Part shown: one piece after another, positions 50,606 through 59,685 of the stretch
Layout of the letters: each line of letters starts with the position of its first letter
Position numbering within the stretch: the stretch's first letter is position 1
NCBI GenBank assembly: GCA_023664945.1
Contig: JAMPER010000001.1
Coordinates: 403,551-467,550, forward strand
From: Alistipes senegalensis
GTDB taxonomy: Bacteria > Pseudomonadota > Gammaproteobacteria > Burkholderiales > Burkholderiaceae_D
DNA: 64,000 nt
Direction: 5' to 3'
The notes under the pieces: generated by a model
Databases searched by the model: none
The model's input: only the letters and a program-made list of their open reading frames with translations
Told to the model about the DNA's origin: nothing
Made by a program: the position numbers and the translations under genes

Positions 50606-52096
50606 CTATTGCAATGACTGGTCCAGGCCGTCCTGCACCTGCTCGGCAGCCCGGATGACGGCGCGGGCCTTGTTTTCGGTTTCCTGCCATTCTGCCTGGG
50701 GGCGGGAATCGGCCACTACGCCGGCGCCGGCCTGGACATACAGCATTTCCCGGTGAATGACACCGGTGCGGATGGCAATGGCCAAATCCATTTCGCCGCC
50801 AAAGGAGAGGTATCCGCAGGCGCCGCCGTAGAGTCCCCGCTTGACGGGTTCGAGTTCGTCAATGATTTCCATGGCGCGGACTTTGGGCGCACCGGAGAGG
50901 GTGCCTGCCGGGAAGGTGGCTTTCAGGACATCCAGGCTGGAGAGCCCCGGTTTCAGGATGCCTTCGACATGCGAGACGATATGCTGGACATGGGAATATT
51001 TTTCAATGGCCATTTTTTCTGTGACCTGTACGCTGCCGGTTTGGGCAATGCGGCCGATATCGTTCCTGGCCAGGTCAATGAGCATGACATGTTCGGCAAT
51101 TTCTTTTTCGTCTGCCAGCAGGTCTGCCGCCAGTTCGGCATCACGCTGGGGTGTCAGGCCGCGTGGGCGGGTGCCGGCAAGCGGCCTGACAATGACCCGG
51201 GTGCCGTCGCCGGTTTTTTCCTGACGGACCAGAATTTCCGGCGAGGAGCCGACGATGTGCATGTCGCCCATGTCGTAGTAGTACAGGTAGGGGGAAGGGT
51301 TGAGGGAGCGCAGGGAACGGTACAGCGACAGGGGCGAATCCGGGTAAGGTTTTTTCAGGCGCTGGCCAAGCACGACCTGCATGCATTCACCATCCCGGAT
51401 ATAGCCGCGCGCTTTTTCGATCATGGCAAAAAAGTCCGGCTGGGCAAATTCCCTGATGACATCGGTTCGCCGGCTGGGGCGGGTATCCGGCGCAACGACC
51501 GGCGTATCCAGCATGGCGCGCAATTCTTTCAGACGCCGCCGCGCGGTGATATAGGCATCCGGTTTGGCCGGGTCGGCATAGACGATGAGGTAGAGTTTGC
51601 CGGAAAGGTTGTCGATGACGGCAAGTTCTTCGGTTAAAAGCAGCTGGATATCCGGCAGACCCAGATCATCCGGCGGGCAGGATTGTGCCAGCCGGGGTTC
51701 GATATAGCGCACGGTATCGTAACCGAAGTAACCGGCCAGGCCGCCGCAAAAGCGCGGCATTCCCGGGCTGATGGCGACGCGGAAACGGGCCTGGTAAGCG
51801 GCGATGAAATCCAGCGGGTTGCCTTCGCAGGTTTCTGTTACGACGCCATCCTGCATGATTTCGGTTTTCATGCCGAAGGCGCGCAGGCAGGTTCTTGCGG
51901 GCAGGCCGATAAATGAATAGCGGCCGAACCGTTCGCCGCCAACGACGGATTCCAGCAGGAAGGAATGCCTGGACTCTTGCCGTGTCAGCTTCAGGTAGAG
52001 GGAGAGCGGCGTCTCCAGGTCGGCAATGGTTTCAATGATGAGGGGAATACGGTTGTAGCCTTGTGCGGCAAGGGCTTTGAATTCAAGTTCTGTCAT
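50606..52096 (-). CDS. trpE: Anthranilate synthase component I
   Basis: TrpE converts chorismate to anthranilate, with ammonia supplied by TrpG. The 496-aa protein has the tryptophan feedback motif LLES at residues 47-50. The catalytic region holds [48 protein letters not shown] and [10 protein letters not shown]. It follows rpe-gph. The trpG-trpD-trpC genes that normally follow in Burkholderiales are not present; rsmB follows instead. A leader with attenuator-like features lies upstream. Confidence 0.96.
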   Translation of the reverse strand: MTELEFKALAAQGYNRIPLIIETIADLETPLSLYLKLTRQESRHSFLLESVVGGERFGRYSFIGLPARTCLRAFGMKTEIMQDGVVTETCEGNPLDFIAAYQARFRVAISPGMPRFCGGLAGYFGYDTVRYIEPRLAQSCPPDDLGLPDIQLLLTEELAVIDNLSGKLYLIVYADPAKPDAYITARRRLKELRAMLDTPVVAPDTRPSRRTDVIREFAQPDFFAMIEKARGYIRDGECMQVVLGQRLKKPYPDSPLSLYRSLRSLNPSPYLYYYDMGDMHIVGSSPEILVRQEKTGDGTRVIVRPLAGTRPRGLTPQRDAELAADLLADEKEIAEHVMLIDLARNDIGRIAQTGSVQVTEKMAIEKYSHVQHIVSHVEGILKPGLSSLDVLKATFPAGTLSGAPKVRAMEIIDELEPVKRGLYGGACGYLSFGGEMDLAIAIRTGVIHREMLYVQAGAGVVADSRPQAEWQETENKARAVIRAAEQVQDGLDQSLQ

Positions 52097-52162
52097 GGTT
52101 TTCTCCAGATCGCCATAAGGCGACAGAGGTTAAAAAAACGGTGATATAAAAAGATATAGCGG

Positions 52163-52251
52163 CCTGGGTGCGGCCAGGATTATCAGCGTCGCCACAATCC
52201 GCCCGAGATCAGGTCGGAGGGCGCGCAAAACCGTTTTTTGCAGAAAAGCAT
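52163..52251 (-). promoter_or_regulatory. Candidate trpE leader: short ORF with a Trp codon and competing hairpins
   Basis: On the minus strand an ATG at 52251 opens a 22-codon frame ending with the TGA at 52183-52185. Its last residues are Gly-Leu-Trp-Arg-Arg. The stem GGATT/AATCC (plus-strand 52196-52200 and 52177-52181) spans the Trp codon. It shares two bases with a second stem CCTGG/CCAGG (52174-52178 and 52163-52167), so both cannot form together. T-runs follow before trpE. There is only one Trp codon and the ribosome binding site is weak. Confidence 0.3.
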
Positions 52252-52272
52252 GTTCTTGAAATATGCCGGAAA

Positions 52273-52959
52273 TCAGTTTATCAGGCTGGCAGCTGCCAGA
52301 AGATCGGGAACAATACCGTCTGTGTCCATTTCCTCGACAGGCCTTCCGTGATTATAACCGTAAGGCACAATAAAAAGCGAGCAGCCGGCGGCGCGGGCGG
52401 CGCGGGCATCGTTGACGGAATCGCCAATGACCAGCGCCTGCCTGGGCGATATGCCGAATTTGGCGCAGGCCATTTGCATCGGCAGGGGGTGGGGTTTTTT
52501 CAGCGGGAAGGAATCGCCGCTGTAGATGATGTCAAAAAAGGCATAGAGGCCTTTTTTTGCCAGCAGCGGTTCGGTAAAGACAGCCGGTTTGTTGGTGACG
52601 CAGGCCAGGCTGAGCCCGTTTTCCCGCATACGGTGCAGTCCTTTTTCCACGCCGGGATAAACAGTGCCCTGGCAGCCGTTTGTCATTCTGTAGTACCGGT
52701 AAAACCGGGTAAGCGCTTCCGGCAGCCTTTTTCCTGCCTTTTCTTCATCCATGCTCAGGGAAAGCACATCCCGCACCAGTCTTTCTGTTCCTCTTCCTAC
52801 GAGGCGGCGGACGGTGTCCGCTGAAATGGCTGGCAGGGAAAGGTCTGTATTCATCAGGCTCAAGGCAAGGTGAAGATCCGGGACTGAATCGACCATGGTG
52901 CCGTCAAGGTCAAAGAGAACGGCACGGATACCGGTTAAGGGGGTAGGAGAGGCTGTCAT
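52273..52959 (-). CDS. gph: Phosphoglycolate phosphatase (HAD family)
   Basis: Gph removes phosphate from 2-phosphoglycolate, a by-product of DNA repair and oxygenation reactions. The 228-aa HAD enzyme has motif I LFDLDGTMVDS (D17 nucleophile, D19), motif II CVTNKP and motif IV VIGDSVNDARAARAAG. It starts 2 bases after the rpe stop, the usual rpe-gph-trpE order. Confidence 0.94.
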   Translation of the reverse strand: MTASPTPLTGIRAVLFDLDGTMVDSVPDLHLALSLMNTDLSLPAISADTVRRLVGRGTERLVRDVLSLSMDEEKAGKRLPEALTRFYRYYRMTNGCQGTVYPGVEKGLHRMRENGLSLACVTNKPAVFTEPLLAKKGLYAFFDIIYSGDSFPLKKPHPLPMQMACAKFGISPRQALVIGDSVNDARAARAAGCSLFIVPYGYNHGRPVEEMDTDGIVPDLLAAASLIN

Positions 52960-52961
52960 GA

Positions 52962-53633
52962 TCAGGCGGAAAGAGTGGCCAGCTGGCGGCGCATGGCGGA
53001 AATGACGGCGGCATAGTCAGCCTGGCCGAAAATGGCTGAGCCGGAAACAAAGGTATCGGCCCCGGCGCGGGCGATACCGGCGATGTTGCCGGCATGGATG
53101 CCTCCATCGACTTCCAGCAGGATATCCCGGCCGGATTCACGAATCAACTGCCTGGCTGCTTCGATTTTCTTTAAGGCATGGGGGATGAAGGTTTGTCCGC
53201 CAAATCCGGGATTGACCGACATGATCAGGATCAGGTCAACCTTGTCTATCACGTGGGGCAGGCATGACAGCGGCGTGGCGGGATTGAAGGCCAGCCCGGC
53301 GCGGCAGCCGTTGTCGCGGATGAGCTGCAGGGTTCGGTCGATGTGTTCGGAGGCTTCCGGGTGAAAGGAAATGATGTTTGCGCCGGCTTGGGCAAAATCC
53401 GGAATGATCCGGTCTGCGGGTTTGACCATCAGGTGGACGTCAATCGGTGCAGAGGTCAATGGACGGATGGCCTTGCAGACCATGGGGCCGACTGTCAGGT
53501 TGGGCACATAATGGTTGTCCATGACGTCAAAGTGGATGATATCCGCGCCGGCATCCACTACCTGCCGGACTTCTTCGCCCAGCCGGGCAAAATCTGCAGA
53601 CAGGATGCTGGGCGCAATGCGATAGGTCGTCAT
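52962..53633 (-). CDS. rpe: Ribulose-phosphate 3-epimerase
   Basis: Rpe interconverts ribulose-5- and xylulose-5-phosphate in the pentose phosphate pathway. The 223-aa TIM barrel has the metal ligands H34 and D36 in [16 protein letters not shown], the [12 protein letters not shown] segment, the [12 protein letters not shown] loop and the catalytic aspartate in [11 protein letters not shown]. It is the first gene of the run down to ntrX. A weak promoter (TTGCAT, 15-base spacer, TAAAAT; 53663-53689) lies upstream on the minus strand. mltA is divergent; the apaG gene often between them is absent. Confidence 0.97.
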   Translation of the reverse strand: MTTYRIAPSILSADFARLGEEVRQVVDAGADIIHFDVMDNHYVPNLTVGPMVCKAIRPLTSAPIDVHLMVKPADRIIPDFAQAGANIISFHPEASEHIDRTLQLIRDNGCRAGLAFNPATPLSCLPHVIDKVDLILIMSVNPGFGGQTFIPHALKKIEAARQLIRESGRDILLEVDGGIHAGNIAGIARAGADTFVSGSAIFGQADYAAVISAMRRQLATLSA

Positions 53634-53755
53634 AAAAAGCGAGTGTTTTTGAAAAAACCGCTATTTTACTGCAAACCTGTGGTATGCAACGGGGGGTTGG
53701 CTTTTACAGCAGCGGAACGCACAATAGGGGTTTTCACGGCTTTTGTTTTCTGACG

Positions 53756-54982
53756 ATGCGTTGCGGTTCTTTTTTTCTGCGCGGACTGTTTTTCTGTCTG
53801 TTTCCGGTTTTTTCTGCCTGTACTCTGATGCCGGCCGGCGATGAGCCGCCTTCGATTTCGGCAACGAATGCTACTGTATCGGGAAGGACGCTTCGCCGGG
53901 CGGGTTTTGAGGCGTTGCCGGGCTGGGACAGGGATGCGTTACAGGAGGCATGGCCTGCTTTCCTGCAATCGTGCCGTGTGCTGAAAAAACAGGCAGCCTG
54001 GCGGGATATCTGCCTGAAGGCCGGAAAGGTGGATGCACAAAGGGAAGGCGAGGTACGGGCGTTTTTTGAAACAGCCCTGGAGCCGTGGCAGGTGGTGTTA
54101 ACAGACGGGACGGAAACGGGATTGGCCACGGGATATTACGAACCTCTTTTGCATGGCTCGCGTACCCGTCAGGGGGCATACCGCACGCCGCTTTACGGGA
54201 CGCCGCCGGATCTGGTGACGGTGGATTTGGCAACGGTTTATCCCCAACTGAAAGGAATGCGGCTCCGCGGCCGTCTGGAGGGAAAGCGCCTGCTGCCTTA
54301 TCCGTCGCGCGGGGAAATACGCAAGAGCAATTGCCTTGCCGGGCAGGAAATTGTATGGGTGGATGATGCGGTTGACGCTTTTTTCTTGCAGGTGCAGGGT
54401 TCCGGGCGGGTTGTTATTGAGGAAACGGGCGAGATTATCCGGCTTGCCTATGCCGACCAGAACGGGCGGCCTTACCGGGCCATTGGCGGGTATTTGGCTG
54501 ACAAGGGGGAAATAAAGCGGGAGGCGGTTTCGGCGCAGCGGATCAGGCAATGGCTTGGTGACAATCCTTCCCGGCTTGATGAGGTGCTGGACGCCAATCC
54601 CAGTTATGTTTTTTTCCGTGAGGAGAAGCTGGCTGACCCCGGCGCCGGACCCAAAGGCGCGCTGGGTGTGCCCCTGACGCCGGGACGGTCGGTTGCGGTG
54701 GATCCGCGGCATGTTCCGCTGGGGCTGCCGCTTTTTATTGATACGACCGAGCCGGGCAGCAAGACGCCGCTTTCCCGGCTGGTGATGGCGCAGGATACCG
54801 GCGGCGCTATCCGGGGCGCTATCCGCCTGGATTATTTCTGGGGGTTCGGCAATGAGGCCGGAGAGCGGGCCGGCAATATGAAACAACCGGTCCGTCTCTG
54901 GATTCTTCAGCCGAAAAATAAAAACGGTGCAGCTGTTTTACGAGGGAAAGGCAACGCCAGGCCGGCTAGCGGTAAACCATAA
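53756..54982 (+). CDS. mltA: Membrane-bound lytic murein transglycosylase A (MltA), lipoprotein
   Basis: MltA cleaves the glycan strand of peptidoglycan at the outer membrane, leaving anhydro-muropeptides. From the ATG at 53756 the protein is 408 aa. The signal sequence ends in a lipobox-like FSAC with C22 as the likely lipid-bearing residue. Family segments are VDDAVDAFFLQVQGSGRV, ANPSYVFFRE, the VDPRHVPLG beta-barrel part and the catalytic MAQDTGGAIRGAIRLDYFWG with its aspartates. An in-frame upstream start is possible but would bury the signal peptide. Confidence 0.95.
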   Translation: MRCGSFFLRGLFFCLFPVFSACTLMPAGDEPPSISATNATVSGRTLRRAGFEALPGWDRDALQEAWPAFLQSCRVLKKQAAWRDICLKAGKVDAQREGEVRAFFETALEPWQVVLTDGTETGLATGYYEPLLHGSRTRQGAYRTPLYGTPPDLVTVDLATVYPQLKGMRLRGRLEGKRLLPYPSRGEIRKSNCLAGQEIVWVDDAVDAFFLQVQGSGRVVIEETGEIIRLAYADQNGRPYRAIGGYLADKGEIKREAVSAQRIRQWLGDNPSRLDEVLDANPSYVFFREEKLADPGAGPKGALGVPLTPGRSVAVDPRHVPLGLPLFIDTTEPGSKTPLSRLVMAQDTGGAIRGAIRLDYFWGFGNEAGERAGNMKQPVRLWILQPKNKNGAAVLRGKGNARPASGKP

Positions 54983-55403
54983 CGGGGATGGTTGTTGTTG
55001 CCAGCACTTTTTGTGTTTCACTTCCGATAAAAAGCCGGTTGAGTCCCTTGCGGCCGTTTGACGCCATGAAAATGCAATCGCAGCGGTAGGCGGCTGCGGC
55101 GCGCACGATTTCCTCGTGCGGTTTGCTGGACTGGGCCATCACGGTTTCGCAGGGGACGTTGGCTTCTCCCGCCAGGTCGGCAATGCGCTTGACGCGTGCT
55201 TCTGCCATCTGGCGTTCCTGGTTCAGGTAATCGGATTTCAGGGATGTGGTGAAGGTTTCCAGCTGGGTAAGCGGGAGGGGTTCAATGACGGTGATGCCGA
55301 TGATCCGGCAGCCGGGGTGGGCGGCCGCATACTGGATGGCAGCCGATACGGCTTTGTCGGACAGGGGTGTGCCGTCTGTTGGTACCAGGATTGTTCTGTA
55401 CAT
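54966..55403 (-). CDS. Universal stress protein (UspA family)
   Basis: The 145-aa single-domain protein has the family start ILVPTDGTPLSDKAV and the ATP-binding glycine loop MASNGRKGLNRLFIGS, ending with VPVMVYR-like residues. It probably binds ATP and responds to stress; the exact role is unknown. It overlaps the mltA 3' end by 17 bases on the opposite strand. The ribosome binding site GGGAGGT is strong and a promoter lies about 35 bases upstream. Confidence 0.92.
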   Translation of the reverse strand: MYRTILVPTDGTPLSDKAVSAAIQYAAAHPGCRIIGITVIEPLPLTQLETFTTSLKSDYLNQERQMAEARVKRIADLAGEANVPCETVMAQSSKPHEEIVRAAAAYRCDCIFMASNGRKGLNRLFIGSETQKVLATTTIPVMVYR

Positions 55404-55437
55404 GTGACCTCCCTTTTGTGCGAGTGCGCTTTCCGTA

Positions 55438-55467
55438 ATAATCCGTTAATTTCATGAGGGGAGTCAA
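55438..55467 (-). promoter_or_regulatory. Candidate promoter of the universal stress gene
   Basis: Minus strand: -35 TTGACT (55462-55467) and -10 GATTAT (55438-55443), 18 bases apart, starting close to the UspA-family gene. Confidence 0.45.
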
Positions 55468-55789
55468 GCCGTTTGGCAAGTGTGGAGGGCTGACGTTTCT
55501 GCTGTCAAACGGATTGGGCAAAGCCGTAACCTGTATGGTATTGAGAGGTATCGTACAGGTATTGTCCGTACGGGCCAGGATTTTGCCCAAAGGCGGGATC
55601 AGATGAGGGGCGGTTTTTCCGGTGTGTTGTGCGGCATTGATTACAATGAGAAGATTTTTGTTGGTTCTTGCCGGATGATGGGCAGGTATCGAATGGGAGT
55701 TTACTGTTGGTGCGCGGCTGTTTTTGCATTTTTCGGCTGCCGGTAAAAGGGTACAGCCGGGCAGCAGGTTGATGAAAGGGAGACGTTTT
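55468..55789. other. Spacer upstream of the acetyltransferase gene
   Basis: This stretch lies between the uspA promoter and the acetyltransferase start. It has an imperfect inverted repeat centred near 55545 (CTGTATGGTA against TATCGTACAG) that could be an operator. A TACAAT at about 55643 might be a -10 box, but it has no good -35. An 88-codon open frame inside it lacks protein-like features. Nothing else is recognisable. Confidence 0.35.
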
Positions 55790-56362
55790 ATGGAACAGGA
55801 TGAATTTTTTGCCCGGCTCAATACGGGCAGGAGGGTGGAGCCTGACGGGGAGATGTTTGAAATGTTTCATCATCTGGCGCAGGAGGCGCTGAAAATCACG
55901 ATGGTGTTGAATAATCAATATCATGCGCCTGATGAGGTAAGGGCGCTTTTTTCAGCATTGACCGGCCGGCAGGTTGATCAGTCATTCCGTCTTTTCCCGC
56001 CTTTTTATACGGAATGCGGCAAAAATATCATTGTGGGGAAAAATGTGTTTATCAATGCCTGCTGCAAGTTTCAGGATCAGGCGGGCATTACGATTGATGA
56101 CGGGACTTTTGTCGGACACAATGTGACTATTGCCACGATTAATCATGATTTCCATCCAGAGAGCCGGGCGGCCATGTATCCCAAGGCGGTGAGGATTGGG
56201 AAAAATGTCTGGATTGGTTCTGATTGCACGATTCTTCCGGGCGTTACTATTGCAGACGGCGCTGTTGTCGGTGCGGGAAGTGTGGTGACGAAGGATGTTG
56301 CCCCCAATACGGTTGTTGCAGGCAACCCTGCCAGGGTGATTAAAAAGACAACGGTATCGTGA
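55790..56362 (+). CDS. Sugar O-acetyltransferase, hexapeptide-repeat family
   Basis: The 190-aa protein resembles maltose/galactoside O-acetyltransferases (Maa, LacA, NodL). The N-terminal helical part comes first, followed by left-handed beta-helix hexapeptide repeats: GKNIIVGKNVFINACC, GHNVTIATINHDFH (region of the catalytic histidine), KNVWIGSDCTILPGVTIADG and VVGAGSVVTKDV. It probably transfers acetyl from acetyl-CoA to a sugar. The ATG at 55790 is preferred over one six codons upstream because GGGAG lies 7 bases before it. Confidence 0.88.
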   Translation: MEQDEFFARLNTGRRVEPDGEMFEMFHHLAQEALKITMVLNNQYHAPDEVRALFSALTGRQVDQSFRLFPPFYTECGKNIIVGKNVFINACCKFQDQAGITIDDGTFVGHNVTIATINHDFHPESRAAMYPKAVRIGKNVWIGSDCTILPGVTIADGAVVGAGSVVTKDVAPNTVVAGNPARVIKKTTVS

Positions 56363-56577
56363 GGTTATCCGGATGGCGCGCTACAGGCTGTTTTGCGTGA
56401 ATGTCCGAACCTGGCGTTGCTGGCGGGGCTGCCTGCCGATATGCCTGGAAAAGCGGGGGCGATGCCATTTTTCTTTGCCGGCCGCCTGGGGACCGGATGG
56501 CCGGGATGTTGCAAAAATTACACATCGAGACGGGAGGCGCCGATTCCATACGGGGGTGAGTTGTACACAAAAACGGG

Positions 56578-56657
56578 AAGAAAAAAATTTTTTTTATTTT
56601 TTCTTCACGTTTTTATAAAATTTGTAAGGTGTTGATTTTTAAAAGAATATTTTTTGC
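56578..56657. other. AT-rich tract upstream of the DnaA-box cluster
   Basis: Eighty bases of almost pure A and T (with ATTTTTTTTATTTTTTC and TTTTTATAAAATTTG) interrupt otherwise GC-rich sequence. Such tracts melt easily. It lies about 65 bases before the DnaA boxes. The gap from 56363 to 56577 holds no gene that I can support. Confidence 0.6.
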
Positions 56658-56721
56658 ATGTCGGATAGGCATTTTATTGGAAGCCGCGCCAATGCTGGTT
56701 TTGTTGCGTGTCAATAGGTTT

Positions 56722-56756
56722 TTTTCCACAAAGTTTTCCACAGACTTTGTGGATAG
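56722..56756. promoter_or_regulatory. Cluster of three DnaA boxes upstream of priA
   Basis: Two exact TTTTCCACA boxes (56722-56730 and 56734-56742) match the TTWTNCACA consensus. A reverse box TGTGGATAG (56748-56756) has one mismatch. A fourth, weaker candidate TTGTACACA is at 56561-56569. The cluster sits 60 bases before the priA ATG. Binding by DnaA is inferred from sequence only. Confidence 0.65.
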
Positions 56757-56815
56757 CGGGAAAAGGCTTACAGAATCTAGGTTTATCAAAAAACGAGAGA
56801 TTTTACATTAACTTT

Positions 56816-58849
56816 ATGCAGCCGCTTATCCTTCGGGTAGCCATTGATACCCCTCTTGACAATTATTTTGATTATCGCTGGGTTCCGGCCTCTGAAGGGG
56901 AGGTTGCGCCCCAGGCAGGACAGTTGGCGCTGGTCCCTTTCGGACGGCGAAAAGTCATGGGGCTGATTGTTGATGTCATGGAAAAAACGGAGGTGCCGGA
57001 AGCCAGATTGCGGGATGTGATTGCTGTTCGCAGGGAGGTGATGCCGGTTTCTTCCCGCTGGATGGATTTGTGCCGTTTTGCCGCCGGTTATTACCAGCGC
57101 CCGCTTGGCGAGGTGGCCTTGCCAAGCCTGCCAAAAAATTTGCGTACAGAAAAAACGGTTTCGCTCGCCAGGGCGTTAAAGGCAAACGGAGAACCGGCAA
57201 AAAAAGATTCGCTTGAGGCAGCGGTTTCCCTGGCGGGACCTGAGTTGAATAAAGAGCAGAAAGATGCAGTTTCCCGGATACTGGGGGCAGACGGTTTTTC
57301 GCCCATTTTGCTGTACGGCATTACCGGCAGCGGCAAGACGGAAGTGTATTTGTCTGTGTTTGCACAGCTTCTGGAGAGCCGTCCTGATGCGGTGGTGATG
57401 ATTCTGGTGCCGGAAATCAATCTGACACCGCAGCTTGAAGACAGTATCAGGATGCGCTTTCCGGGCACAGACATGGCTTTGCTGCACAGCCGGCTGAGCG
57501 AAAGGGAACGTTTGCAGAACTGGCTGGCAGCGCATACCGGCCGGGCGCGCATTGTGCTGGGAACGCGCATGGCAGTTTTGGCATCTGTTCCGCGCCTGGA
57601 TATGATTGTGGTGGATGAGGAGCATGACCCTTCATACAAGCAGCAGGAAGGGCTGCGTTATTCTGCCCGTGACCTGGCTGTCTGGCGTGCATGGCAGATG
57701 AAAATTCCGGTTGTGCTGGGGTCGGCTACGCCTTCGCTGGAAACCTGGCATCATGCCGCTTTGGGGCGTTATAGCCTTGTTACTTTGCCGAGGCGGGCGG
57801 CCTCAGAGGCGGTTCTGCCTGATGTCAGGCTGATTGATACCAGCCGGGCAAGTTTGCAGGACGGGTTTACGCCATCCCTGCTGGAGGCGGTAAAGGCCCG
57901 CCTGGAAAGAAAGGAGCAGTCGCTGCTTTTTCTTAACCGCCGGGGGTACGCGCCTGTGCTGATGTGCGAAGCCTGCGGCTGGATCAGCACCTGCCGCCGC
58001 TGTACGGCTTATATGGTTTTGCATAAGCCCCGGCTGTGCCTGCGCTGTCATCATTGCGGCCTGGAACATCCGGTTTTGCGTGCCTGCCCGGATTGCGGGT
58101 ATGTTGACTTGAAGCCGCTGGGGCGGGGAACGCAGCGGATTGAGGAAAGCTTGCAGCAGCATTTTCCCACGGCCCGTATCCTTCGGATTGACGCGGATTC
58201 GACGCGGAAAAAGGGCAGTATGGAAATGGCGCTTGAACAGGTTCACCGCGGTGAAGCCGATATTCTGGTGGGTACCCAGATGATTGCCAAGGGCCATGAT
58301 TTCAAAAAATTGACGCTGGTGGGCGTGGTCAATCCGGATACGGCGCTTTTTTCACATGATTACCGTGCCGGAGAAAGGCTGTTTGCCCAGCTGATGCAGG
58401 TGGGGGGCCGGGCAGGGCGTCATGTGTCGGGGGAAACAGGAAAAAGTGAGGTGCTGATTCAGACACGTTATCCTCATCATCCGCTTTATCAGGCGGTGTT
58501 GCGCCATGATTACGATGGCTTTGCCTCTTCGCTGTTAAAGGAGCGGGAGCAGGCGGGACTGCCGCCTTTTATGTATCAGGCGCTGCTTTGTGCGGAAGCG
58601 CGGCAGCTGGAAAAGGCGCTGGATTTTCTCGGAAAGGCGGCGGCGCTTGCGGTATCGCCTGGGGTGTTTGTCAACGAGCCGGTTCCGATGGCCATGATGC
58701 GGGTGGGGGGTATGGAACGGGCGCAGCTGCTGGTGGAAGCCGGATCACGGGCCGATATGCAGCCTTTTTTGAGGGCATGGCTGGCTGCCTTGCGCGCTTT
58801 GAAAACGCCGGTGCGGTGGCATATTGAGGTGGATCCGGCGGCTATCTGA
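56816..58849 (+). CDS. priA: Primosomal protein N' (replication restart helicase PriA)
   Basis: PriA recognises stalled forks and reloads the replisome. From the ATG at 56816 the protein is 677 aa. The N-terminal domain binds the 3' end of the leading strand. Walker A GITGSGKT is at residues 168-175, the DEAH-type VVDEEHDPSYKQ follows, and zinc-binding cysteines occur in CEACGWISTCRRC, CLRCHHCG and CPDCG. GTQMIAKGHDF and VGGRAGRH complete the helicase core. The ribosome binding site is weak. hemE, often upstream in relatives, is absent. Confidence 0.96.
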   Translation: MQPLILRVAIDTPLDNYFDYRWVPASEGEVAPQAGQLALVPFGRRKVMGLIVDVMEKTEVPEARLRDVIAVRREVMPVSSRWMDLCRFAAGYYQRPLGEVALPSLPKNLRTEKTVSLARALKANGEPAKKDSLEAAVSLAGPELNKEQKDAVSRILGADGFSPILLYGITGSGKTEVYLSVFAQLLESRPDAVVMILVPEINLTPQLEDSIRMRFPGTDMALLHSRLSERERLQNWLAAHTGRARIVLGTRMAVLASVPRLDMIVVDEEHDPSYKQQEGLRYSARDLAVWRAWQMKIPVVLGSATPSLETWHHAALGRYSLVTLPRRAASEAVLPDVRLIDTSRASLQDGFTPSLLEAVKARLERKEQSLLFLNRRGYAPVLMCEACGWISTCRRCTAYMVLHKPRLCLRCHHCGLEHPVLRACPDCGYVDLKPLGRGTQRIEESLQQHFPTARILRIDADSTRKKGSMEMALEQVHRGEADILVGTQMIAKGHDFKKLTLVGVVNPDTALFSHDYRAGERLFAQLMQVGGRAGRHVSGETGKSEVLIQTRYPHHPLYQAVLRHDYDGFASSLLKEREQAGLPPFMYQALLCAEARQLEKALDFLGKAAALAVSPGVFVNEPVPMAMMRVGGMERAQLLVEAGSRADMQPFLRAWLAALRALKTPVRWHIEVDPAAI

Positions 58850-58869
58850 AGCAGGAATGGCTTGCGTTC

Positions 58870-59685
58870 TCAGGCGGCTTCTTCTGCCTGGACTGGCGGG
58901 ATGGTGACCCGGGGCCGGCGGGTATCCGAGCGTGCCAGTTTCCTGTGTGAAGGCGCTGCCGAGGACAGTGTGGCAGGAACGTTTTGGCCCCGGGAGACCT
59001 GTTTCAGCAGGCGGTATTCTTCCAGTACTTTTGCGCCATAGCCGAAATCATGGGAATAGGCAGCGGCGCCGACATAGCTTTTCAGCCCTTTTTCTACCGA
59101 GCCACTGCGGGCAACATATTCTTTCAGGATGGCGGAGCCGACACGGATATTGGTAACGGGATCTTTGGCTGCTTCTATGCCGCCGTGCGGTTCAAAGCGT
59201 TTGGAATGAACGTGGGGCATAACCTGCATGAGCCCCTGTGCGCCGACAGGACTTTCTGCCTGTGGGTTGAAGCTGGATTCTACGGCCATGACAGCCAGGA
59301 TGAGATGGGGATCCAGCCCGATTTCGTGGGCAGCCAGGTAGGCGGCGGAGACGAAGAGTTCGGTTGCCTGCGCGTTGACCGGATAGCGTTTTGATATCCA
59401 GTCAACCAGCCATTGCCTTTCCTGCGGATTGACCTGGAAGGCGCCTTCCATATTTTGCCGCGTTATGCGGGAAGCGGGACTGATCCAGCGTTCGGTTTGG
59501 GTCAAACGAAGACCGGGATACGCATTGGCGGACGAAAACCGGCTGAGGCAAGCCTTGCCGTTTCCGGATTGAAGAAAGAAATACCCGCCGACAAGGACGG
59601 CGGCAAAGAAAGCCAGGATAATTATCCCGTGCGGCCGGTAAAACAGGTAGTCGGAAAGGGTTTTGCTTATTTTCTGGTACGGCAT
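58870..59685 (-). CDS. Lytic transglycosylase (SLT family), membrane-anchored
   Basis: The 271-aa protein has one membrane helix (residues 20-38) and an SLT domain with the catalytic glutamate E136 in AVESSFNPQAES. GAQGLMQVMPHVH and a YVGAAAYSHDFGYGAKVL lobe follow. This is a peptidoglycan-cleaving enzyme facing the periplasm. The start at 59685 has a GGAG ribosome binding site. The tail is basic and Pro/Arg-rich. It has no linked secretion or flagellar genes, so it probably serves general wall turnover. Confidence 0.9.
   Translation of the reverse strand: MPYQKISKTLSDYLFYRPHGIIILAFFAAVLVGGYFFLQSGNGKACLSRFSSANAYPGLRLTQTERWISPASRITRQNMEGAFQVNPQERQWLVDWISKRYPVNAQATELFVSAAYLAAHEIGLDPHLILAVMAVESSFNPQAESPVGAQGLMQVMPHVHSKRFEPHGGIEAAKDPVTNIRVGSAILKEYVARSGSVEKGLKSYVGAAAYSHDFGYGAKVLEEYRLLKQVSRGQNVPATLSSAAPSHRKLARSDTRRPRVTIPPVQAEEAA

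Noticed and set aside
56363..56660. Short open frames of 60 to 81 codons between the acetyltransferase and priA.
   Set aside because: They run through an AT-rich tract, have no ribosome binding site and give low-complexity ends rich in Phe and Lys.
56722..56756. Chromosomal origin of replication.
   Set aside because: The DnaA boxes are real by sequence, but the usual origin genes are absent and no strand-skew switch is evident by eye. Kept only as a finding with alternatives.
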